A stretch of 64,000 nucleotides of DNA. It comes from Phaeosaccion multiseriatum. Taxonomy: Eukaryota > Ochrophyta, other classes. The position numbers were made by a program, and so were the translations under genes. The DNA is taken from NCBI GenBank assembly GCA_965112735.1, contig OZ218956.1, forward strand, positions 496,001 to 560,000, read 5' to 3'. Under the pieces are notes generated by a model, which had not been told where the DNA came from, did not search any database, and was given only the letters and a program-made list of their open reading frames with translations. Shown one piece after another: positions 57,801 to 64,000 of this stretch (its first letter is position 1; every line of letters begins with the position of its first letter).

Positions 57801-60800
57801 CTGTCCAGCGTTACCCAGTACTCCGGCCATTGATGTGAAGCAAAAGAAGAAGTCAAGGCCACGAGTGCGCCCCTCCTCCTTCGCCCAAGCCAACGAAAGC
57901 TCGTGCAAGTTCACCGCCCCCTGCACCTTGGGTCGGAACACCCTCACCACGCTCTCCGCCGTTTGCTCTCCGAGCAGCTTATCATCCAACACCCCGGCAG
58001 CATGCACCACGCCGCGGACGGGGGCAGCAGAGGCAGCACGCCCCCCAGGCAAGTCCGAAGTGCCTCAGCATCAGCAACATCACAAGTAGGAGTAAGGATA
58101 TTTAGGTCCACGACGTTCCGAAGCTGCTGCCACTGTTCTGTCATGCTCTCGGCGACCTTCCCACTCCTCGACAGCAGCACCAAGTGACGAGCGCCCCTCG
58201 ACGCGAGGTGCTGGGCCGTCACGAGGCCGAGGGCCCCCAGACCGCCGCTGATGACGTACGTGCCATCGGACACCACTGGCACACCATACGAGGGGTTGGT
58301 CAGCACCACCTTGCCCATGTGCTTCGCTTGGCTCATGAATGCCATGGCCTTCTGAGTATCCTCCCTCATGTCAAATGGTATGGTCGGTAAGGGCTTCACA
58401 TTGCCAGACATGCAGTCTTCAGCCAGACGCTGCAGCCCGCCACTGATCCAGCCCGGCTCGCCGGCCGAAAAGTCAGACTCAACCATGCTATCCAATGCCA
58501 GCAGCTCGTACCTCACATCGGGCCGGGCAGTGCGCACCTGGTCGTGACTCCACACGCCTCGCTTGCCAATCTCGACAAATATACCACCCTCGCTGAGCAT
58601 GGCCAGCGAGAAGGGAATGTAGTCTTCACTCAGAGAGTTGAGCACCACGTCCACCTTCATCTCACCCATGGACTGCTTGAACGCCTCCGCGTCTCGCGAT
58701 GAAGCAATGTGCTTCACTCCCAAGCTCCGGAGGAAGTCATGCTTCACAGCAGCACCAGCAGTAGCGTACACCTCTGCGCCGACCCGCTGAGCATACTGCA
58801 CGGCGGCAAGGCCCACACCGCCAGATGCGGCATGAATCAACACCTTCTGTCCAGCCTTGAGGTCGTGGAAGGCCTTCACTACCGTCAAGCACACGGTTGG
58901 AAGTGCAGCGGCCTGCTCGAAGCTCAGCGCCGCCGGCATCATGGCCAGGCACGCGTCCCCCGTCACCAGATGGCTGCGCAAACATCCTCCGTCTGCGAAG
59001 CCATATATGTTATCGCTGACACGAAAACGCGAGCTTCCTCCCACACTGATCACCTCCCCGGCGAACTCGGAGCAGGGATCTCCAGGGTCGCCAGGGTACA
59101 GGTCCAGTACATTCAGCACGTCCCGGAAGTTCAGGCCAACAGCTCTCACTACCACCTCCACATAGCTACCGGTCGGGTCGAGAGGCCGATGTTTGCCAAC
59201 ATCAACATCATCGCGAAGGAGAAAGGCATTGGCTATACTACTTCTTGCCTTAAGCTCCAGGGAAAACGGAAGAGTCAAAGCTGGGTGTGCAAGCTGAGGC
59301 ATCCAGCACTGACCATCGCGTACCCACACATATTCTGTGGTGCCAGGGAAGGCCAAGCCTAAGGTAAGCTCGCTGTCTAGGGACTCCTTGTCGCTCAGGT
59401 CCAACACACTAATCTGCATGTAAGGGTGCTCCATCCTCGCAGTCCGCACCAGACCTGTAACCCAGCTGTGACGCCAGTCCTCGCCGCTTTCGACGCCTCT
59501 CGTCAAGACCGTCAGCGGTACATTCGACGCAGTGGACAGGCTCCTGAGTAGCGATAACAGAGCGTAGACCGCTCGTGCTTGGGGGCTTCCTTCTGTGTCT
59601 TCTTCGTCAGCTCCGGGTATCAGCACGTACAAGACGCGAGCCCACTCGTCTTCTCCAAGAAGAAGAGCACCATCATCCACGGAGGCGTCCATCCCCCCAT
59701 ACTGAGTGTGTACGTGCACGTTCTCCGGAACACAGCGCCGCACTGCAGCAATGATTCCAGTCTCTCCCTCCCTCTCGTGCTGTGGAATAATCACCAGCCA
59801 CTTCTGTGGCGCCGCTGCCTCAGCAGGGTCAGTATCACTACCAGGGGCCTCCTCCTGTGTAGACGGTTCAGCGGCCTGCCACTCCAATGCGTACATTGCA
59901 CGACGAACGGGGCTGACACGTACAAAGTTCCTCGCCCGCTGCACGCGGAAGCCCCGCATCTCCACGAGCACGTCTTCGCTGTCGAAGTCTGCAATGCGGA
60001 TGTCAAACTTGACGCTGTCCGCCACTGACTGGACCTCACTCAGCTTCGTGTGCACCCACACGTTCTTTCCCGTCATGGAGGCGGAAAGCACCACCTCGTC
60101 AAAGCCAGCAGGTAGGAATGGAGAGTTCCCTCCCTCCTTGAGCAGCTTCCTTGGCAGCGCTTGCATGATGGTATGGGTAGCATTGTCCAGCACCGCGGGG
60201 TGCAGAGCAAAGCCCTTCATCTCCCACGGCTCGCACAGCTCCTCATCCATGGCACACACGACCGACAGAACCTCTCCGTCCCCTCCGTACATGTGGCGGG
60301 TCCGCTGAAAGCGGGGGCCGTACTGGAAGCCGGCACCTGCCAAAGACTTGTAGAGCCCACTCGACACGTCCTGCTCGCCAACTCTAGCTCGAATGGATTC
60401 CACGTGCAGCGAAGCACGCGCCATGGTTCGCTCCTTGATAGACACGTGCCTCATTCTTGCCGTGATGCCCTTGTCGCCCGTGGCACCTCCGAAAAACTGC
60501 ATGCTTCCATCTGCCGCGTGAAGGGCGCTCATCCCGGCACAGACCATTGTATGGCGGTTTTGCGCGTGCTCCGTGCCGACCTGCTGGAAACCCTCAATCT
60601 CCAGTGGAACCACAAAGCTGGCTCCTTGCAGGACTACCTGCTGCTCCACTCCGAGCTGTCGTCCTCCTAGAGCAGCGACGACGCCCACTTCAATGTACGT
60701 CACCCCCGGAATGATCACCGTGTTGTTGACGGCATGGTCCTTGAGAAGGTCCTTGAGGTGAGGGGAGAAGGGGCTGGGGAGGCGCATTCCGTCTCCCTCC

Positions 60801-63800
60801 TGGACTACCTCGCCACTCGGCATAAACGCCAGCGGAGGCTTGTACCAAGGAAATGATCGGCGAGTCGGATAAAGCTCACGATGCTCCGGCCCCACTATAC
60901 TGCCCAGGGCTGCTCCAAATGAATCCTCGGAGTTCTTCCCGAGTGTGAGGGAGGAGATCCACGCCAGCCCCTCGCGACGCTCGCACTTGGCTCCCATGCT
61001 GCTCAGCACAGGGTTGGGACCCACCTCAACAATGCTCAGGTCAGCCCCCCTCCCGTCTCCCATCCAGTGCTCCACCAGCGTGTTGATGCCTTCTGCGAAC
61101 AGCACAGGCGACAGCATGTGTTGCACCCAATACGTCGCCTGCGTCACCTCCTCCCCTCTCACCACCTCACCCGTCACGTTGGACACCAGAGGAATGCGTG
61201 GGGCGCTGAATGACACCTGCCTCAGAGCCTCCTCCAGCGCACGTACAGCGGGCTCCATCATAGGAGAGTGGAAGGCGTGCGACACCTCCAGGGCCTTGCA
61301 GCCCACCCCATCAGCCGTGAGCTTCTCCACCACCTTGTCCACAGCGGTTGGAGTGCCAGAGATCACGCTCGCGCTCGGTCCATTCGACGACGCCAGCACC
61401 ACCTCGCCTGCCCCCCCCGCAGCGTCGATGCTTGCCAAAGTCGCCTCCTTGCCTGCCCTCACTGCGAACATCACCCCCTCCCCCTCGGGGCAGGCCTGCA
61501 TGGCGGCTCCTTTCTTGGCGGACAGCATCAGCCCGTCCTCCAGCGACATGACGCCGGCCACGCACGCCGCCACTACCTCGCCCAGGCTGTGGCCCATCAC
61601 CATGGACGGCTCCACGTCCTCCGACTTCCACATCTCACACAGGGCGTACTCCAGCACAAACAGGCACGGCTGGCAGTAGCGTGTCTCCTTCAGCAGTGCT
61701 TGTGCAGTCTCCTCCTCCTCCTCCTCCCCATCCTCAGCGACCGTTGGGTACATGAGTTCCACCACAGACTTGTCCAGCCAGGCCCGCTCCATGAGCATCC
61801 TACTGCACCGCTGCACACACTCTCGGAACACGCCCTCCTTCTCGTACAGCTCCCTGCCCATGCCCACGTACTGCGAACCCTGTCCTGTGAACAAGAACAC
61901 CACTGGAGTCTCTGCTTGCCCCGGATTAGGGCCTGGCGCACCCTCACTCTTCTCCCCATGGCTCCTCAGCAGCGCGTGTGCATTCGTTCCTCCCGCCCCG
62001 AACGAGCTCACCCCCACCAACACGTCTCCCTCGTCCTCCAGCTCCATCATCGCCGACGGGAGCTGCACGTGAAAGCTGTCCATATCCAGCTCCGGGTTGA
62101 TGCTCTCGAGGTGAAGGTTGGCGGGCACGGCGCGGTGCTGCAGCATCAAGACGGCCTTGATGAGCCCGGCAATGCCCGCAGCACCCTCCAGATGGCCAAT
62201 ATTGGTCTTGACTGCACCCACTACCAGCGGGAAAGAGTCGTCACGGTTCTTTCCATACGTGGCCTTCAGAGCGCTCATCTCGATGGGGTCGCCGAGCGAG
62301 GTTCCCGTGCCGTGTGCCTCCACGATGCGTACTTCGGACCCCTCCCGACTGGCCTCACGCAGCGTCGCCTCGACAAGGCTCTGCTGGGCAGCTGGGCTGG
62401 GGGCCGTCAGACGGGCACTGGCTCCATTGTGGTTCACGGCACAGCCTTCAATCACAGCGAGGACCGTGTCTCCGGCAGCGAGGGCGTCATCCAGGCTTTT
62501 CAGCACAACGGCACCGCACCCCTCGCCACGCACATATCCGTTGGCCGAGGCGTCGAACGTCTTGCAGCGCCTGAGAAGGTTAATGGGAACAGAGAAAGTG
62601 TCGTGGATAATTCGCAGCTTGACGAAGTGCACAGAGAGGTCGGCGGCACTCCCTTACTTACAGGTAAGCACCTCGCGTTTGTGGAAGGCGGCAGTGGTTC
62701 ATAGGAGGTAGTGTGAGCGGAACAAGAAGGGAACTACAGGAATCGAAGGCGAGGCAAGCACATCATACATCACAGGAGCAGAAAAACAACACGCAATGTG
62801 GAGCAGCCGGTGCCACGTACCAGTCGGGGGAGAGGAAGGTCCCCGCAATCAATGACTGAAAGGTGCTCTTCCCGAGCAGCAGGTTCACGCCACCGACCAC
62901 TGCCGAGTCGCACTTGCCCAGGCGGAGGTTGCTGCAAGCAGCGTCCAGAGCCACCAGGGACGACGAGCATGCTGTCTGCAGCAACGCGCTGGGACCGCAG
63001 AGACCCAGAGTGTAGGATACGCGATTCGCAATGTTCGAAGCTGTCAGGCCCATTCCGCCGTAGGCGCTCTGAGCAGTGGTATCTCCTGCCACGAAGCCCC
63101 AGTCCGTGTCCGACAAACCCACAAACACGCCGGTGTTGCTGCCCCGTAGGCTGTTCTTGCTGTGGCCCGCGCGATGGAGGGCCTGGAAGGCCACCTCCAG
63201 CATGAGGCGCTGATTGGGGTCCATTGCCTCTGCCTCGACAGCACTGATGCCAAAGTAGGCATTATCGAACATCTCAACGCCCTCAATGAACCCTCCATGT
63301 AGCTGCACCTCGCCCTTATTACTCTCCCACCTATCATTTGGCGCTGCCGTGATGCAGTCTCTGCCCTCGCACATCAACGACCAGAACTGCTCCGGGCTAT
63401 TGGCTCCACCGGGGAGGCGACACGCCATACTCACCACAGCGATGGGGGCTGGAGAGTCCGAGGACAAGTGTTGTCCTGTCAGCACCTTTTTACCCTCCTC
63501 TACATTATCCAGCACCTCAAGAATCTGGGCCTCGAGCCACGCGGCCATTGCAGACACCGATGGATACGAGAAGAAGGCGCCATTCGAAACGGGGACACCA
63601 CACCAGGCCTCGATTCGATTGCGAAACTCCACGGACGCCATCGAATCGAGTCCGGCCTCCATCAAGGGCGTCGTTGCTGCTAAGGTGAAGTCCTCGCCAA
63701 CACACTCGACTGCCATACCCGTCAGGACTTGCTCGATCCTCTCCCGCCGTGCTGACTCCGGCAAGAGCAGGAGCTCCTCCCGCACCTCGGCGTTGACGCT

Positions 63801-64000
63801 GTACCCTCTTGACGCCTCATCATTTTCTCCGCGGTCTGTCAATTGCCCGAGGAAATCGCTGTGCACCGGGTCCAAGCTCGCTCGAAATCTGTCCCACCTC
63901 ATGGCCGGCATGACGGCCACCTCCTGTACAACGGCTTGCGCTTGACTTGCAAGGACGGCATCCAGAGCCTTCATACCTAGCGCCGATGAGATCAGGCCCA
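33968..64000 (-). CDS. Giant modular type I polyketide synthase with internal AMP-ligase and Pls-like membrane terminus (5' end outside window)
   Basis: Exons on the minus strand: edge-62821, 62570-56473, 56316-50186, 50029-43892, 43784-42602, 42463-41795, 41546-41186, 41037-40313, 40046-39440, 39181-38701, 38587-38292, 38143-36418, 36273-36141, 36062-35949, 35783-35098 and 35000-33968. Every junction is GT-AG with matching phase. About 9,187 residues lie in the window and the frame is open at the right edge. Domain order: KR tail, ACP; three KS-AT-DH-psiKR-ER-KR-ACP modules; KS; fatty-acyl-AMP-ligase; ACP; atypical KS; two ACPs; six TM helices with three beta-helix domains. Two exons each lack one base in a G-run (near 55867-55871 and 58020-58024), breaking the frame; sister copies have six Gs. 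There is no thioesterase or reductase domain. Eukaryotic algae are known to carry giant type I PKSs; this terminal architecture is unusual. Confidence 0.93.
36900..38143 (-). other. PKS: end of KS-F and twin ACP domains
   Basis: KS-F completes with KTTLGHMEGASGMAQL and FGLGGFNAHTIL (to about 37830); there is no AT after it. Two similar ACP-like domains follow, at about 37625-37310 (Ser in LAYDSVAVAEMV) and about 37260-36915 (Ser in LADDSVAAAEFV). Both keep the Asp-Ser pair and share PAA(I/L)FDMPT and SSF(I/V).EAC strings, so they arose by duplication. Confidence 0.85.
38292..40046 (-). other. PKS: ACP after FAAL and first part of atypical KS-F
   Basis: Exons 40046-39440, 39181-38701 and 38587-38292. 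The ACP (about 39915-39645) has the Ser in MEAGMTSVMM (Asp replaced by Thr). KS-F starts near 39580 (IIGMSCRFPGG). Its nucleophile motif is DTGCPSALVALD instead of DTACSSSLVALE and its first His motif is EAHATATITGDAIEMG instead of EAHGTGTSLGDP. Confidence 0.88.
40151..40282 (-). repeat. 66-bp tandem duplication in PKS intron 40047-40312
   Basis: Two consecutive copies of a 66-base unit (starting CTGTG at 40151 and 40217 on the plus strand, containing GGCAAGTACCAAAGCACACA) differ at one or two bases. They fill half of the intron between the FAAL and ACP exons. Confidence 0.85.
40313..42730 (-). other. PKS: internal fatty-acyl-AMP-ligase-like (FAAL/AL) domain
   Basis: Spans parts of five exons. 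Motifs in order: PKGAMVVLCYEPGLHFFAAF, VMVYPPVPP, the core QYTSGSTGDPKGVMVTFG, SWLPQYH joined by splicing to DIGLVLGLL, SSGYGLAEHVVF, YLRTGDVGFVEEGLLYICGR, KDLIIFNGVNHYPQDVE and KTTSGKIRRRA. The HYPQD string and the WLPQYHD-type motif are typical of FAAL enzymes, which adenylate fatty acids and pass them to an ACP instead of CoA. Such domains normally sit at the N-terminus as loading modules; this one is internal. Confidence 0.88.
42602..43784 (-). other. PKS: KS-E second half and linker into AMP-ligase, no AT
   Basis: The exon completes KS-E with EAHGTGTMAGDIIEMNA and KTNIGHMEGASG, so Cys-His-His are all present. It ends the KS at YGVGGTNAHCIL near 43140. A linker of about 140 residues with a (Gln)9 run replaces the AT. 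The same exon then starts the adenylation domain (LLARAQEIATELGDNPFAFW), proving that KS and AMP-ligase are in one polypeptide if the exon is translated. Confidence 0.9.
43892..50029 (-). other. PKS module D (KS second half to ACP) and first half of KS-E
   Basis: This exon is intact. Approximate domains: KS to 49392, AT 49337-48415 (GHSLGE, HAFH), DH 48200-47347, psiKR, ER 46666-45726, KR 45696-44925 and ACP 44880-44600 with TEAGLDSLSL. It diverges from modules B and C after the KR (AKFAESMGACRS) and has its own ACP. KS-E starts near 44530 with VVGMACRFPSRADD and has the active Cys in AVDTACSSSLVALE. Confidence 0.92.
44960..61900 (-). repeat. Tandem 6.29-kb module repeat (about 2.7 copies)
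   Basis: Matching positions lie 6,288 or 6,287/6,286 bases apart, for example 46135, 52423 and 58709, or 49651 and 55938. 6,288 is a multiple of three; the shortfalls are exactly the two single-G losses. The intron inside KS-C and KS-D (156 bases each) is part of the repeat. Identity starts near the AT of module B and stops after the KR of module D. Confidence 0.92.
50186..56316 (-). other. PKS module C (KS second half to ACP) and first half of KS-D
   Basis: Almost identical to module B from the DH onward and to module D through KS and AT. Approximate domains: KS end to 55680, AT 55625-54703, DH 54488-53635, psiKR to 53003, ER 52954-52014, KR 51984-51213, ACP 51163-50895, KS-D from 50808. 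The same catalytic motifs as in module B are present. A one-base deletion in a G-run at 55867-55871 (five Gs against six at 49579-49584) breaks the KS frame just before the KS C-terminal part. Confidence 0.9.
56473..62570 (-). other. PKS module B (KS second half, AT, DH, psiKR, ER, KR, ACP) and first half of KS-C
   Basis: KS-B completes with EAHGTGTSLGDP and KTNIGHLEGAAG. AT (about 61912-60990) has GHSLGE (61578-61595) and the malonyl-type HAFH motif. DH (about 60770-59920) has His in DHAVNNTVIIP and Asp in LHPAVLDNATH. A structural KR half follows. ER (about 59240-58300) carries HAASGGVGLAAVQYA for NADPH. KR (about 58270-57500) has VISGGLGALG, the B-type LDD motif and the Ser/Tyr/Asn catalytic set in NYAAANAAVDGL. 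ACP (about 57450-57180) has MEAGLDSLST. KS-C opens near 57095 with VDTACSSSL. One G is missing at 58020-58024 compared with the sister module at 51733-51738. Confidence 0.92.
62821..64000 (-). other. PKS: end of upstream module (KR tail, ACP) and first half of KS-B
   Basis: The edge sequence LISSALGMKALDAVLAS is the C-terminal end of a KR domain. An ACP follows (about 63785-63540) with the phosphopantetheine Ser in MEAGLDSMAS (codon 63644-63642). KS-B begins near 63449 (VVSMACRLPGG). Its active-site Cys is in LLQTACSSSL (codon 62969-62967), where the usual Asp before TACSSS is Gln. The exon stops after Ser-Pro-Asp within the KS. Confidence 0.9.

Noticed and set aside
61268-62704. Long plus-strand open frame (478 residues) opposite the PKS, with similar frames at 48694-49500 and 54982-55788
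   Set aside because: Exactly antisense to KS and AT coding sequence, His/Leu/Arg-rich without domains, and repeated only because the PKS modules are repeated.

Overview
The window looks like nuclear DNA from a eukaryotic microalga. Its genes are cut by many GT-AG introns, it is GC-rich and full of microsatellites, genes lie close together, and they encode a GT41 O-GlcNAc-transferase-like enzyme, SUMO-like domains, a subtilisin with a C-terminal membrane anchor and a giant modular type I polyketide synthase. A photosynthetic stramenopile such as a eustigmatophyte (Nannochloropsis/Microchloropsis type) is my best guess. That is an inference from gene content and style, not from a marker gene.

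Layout. A GT41 glycosyltransferase (345-5144, +) is followed by an unrecognised coiled-coil protein (5807-8084, +). It converges on an acidic/basic low-complexity, probably nuclear protein (10986-9204, -), which shares a 781-bp divergent promoter region with a large helical-repeat protein carrying a Ser/Gly/Arg tail (11768-19560, +). Next come a protein with a GRDP/DUF1399-like segment and two SUMO-like domains (20088-21408, +), a small possible papain-fold protein (22559-22050, -) and a 17-exon membrane-anchored subtilase (23035-31830, +). From 33968 to the right edge (minus strand) lies one gene for a megasynthase whose 5' end is outside the window. For each spliced gene whose ends lie in the window I reconstructed exon boundaries by hand; the summed exon lengths are divisible by three and phases match at every junction. 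The megasynthase phases also match throughout, except for two one-base G-run deficits.

The megasynthase is the main discovery. In translation order it reads: KR tail-ACP / KS-AT-DH-psiKR-ER-KR-ACP (module B) / the same (C) / the same (D) / KS without AT / fatty-acyl-AMP-ligase-like adenylation domain / ACP / atypical KS / twin ACP / six transmembrane helices interleaved with three left-handed beta-helix (hexapeptide) domains. The terminal part has the architecture known from epsilon-poly-L-lysine synthetase (Pls) and NRPS terminal domains. More than 9,180 residues lie inside the window. Three malonyl-type, fully reducing modules point to an unbranched saturated chain. The internal AMP-ligase and the Pls-like membrane terminus suggest an unusual joining, polymerising or membrane-delivery step in place of a thioesterase.

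Modules B, C and D are near-identical 6.29-kb tandem repeats. Module C looks like a crossover hybrid, with a D-like KS/AT and a B-like DH-to-ACP. Two one-base deletions in G-runs break the reading frame and are probably assembly errors. The rest of the window carries strand-biased microsatellites that grow out of splice sites, a roughly 1-kb inverted repeat between two convergent genes, and a dispersed 18-mer.
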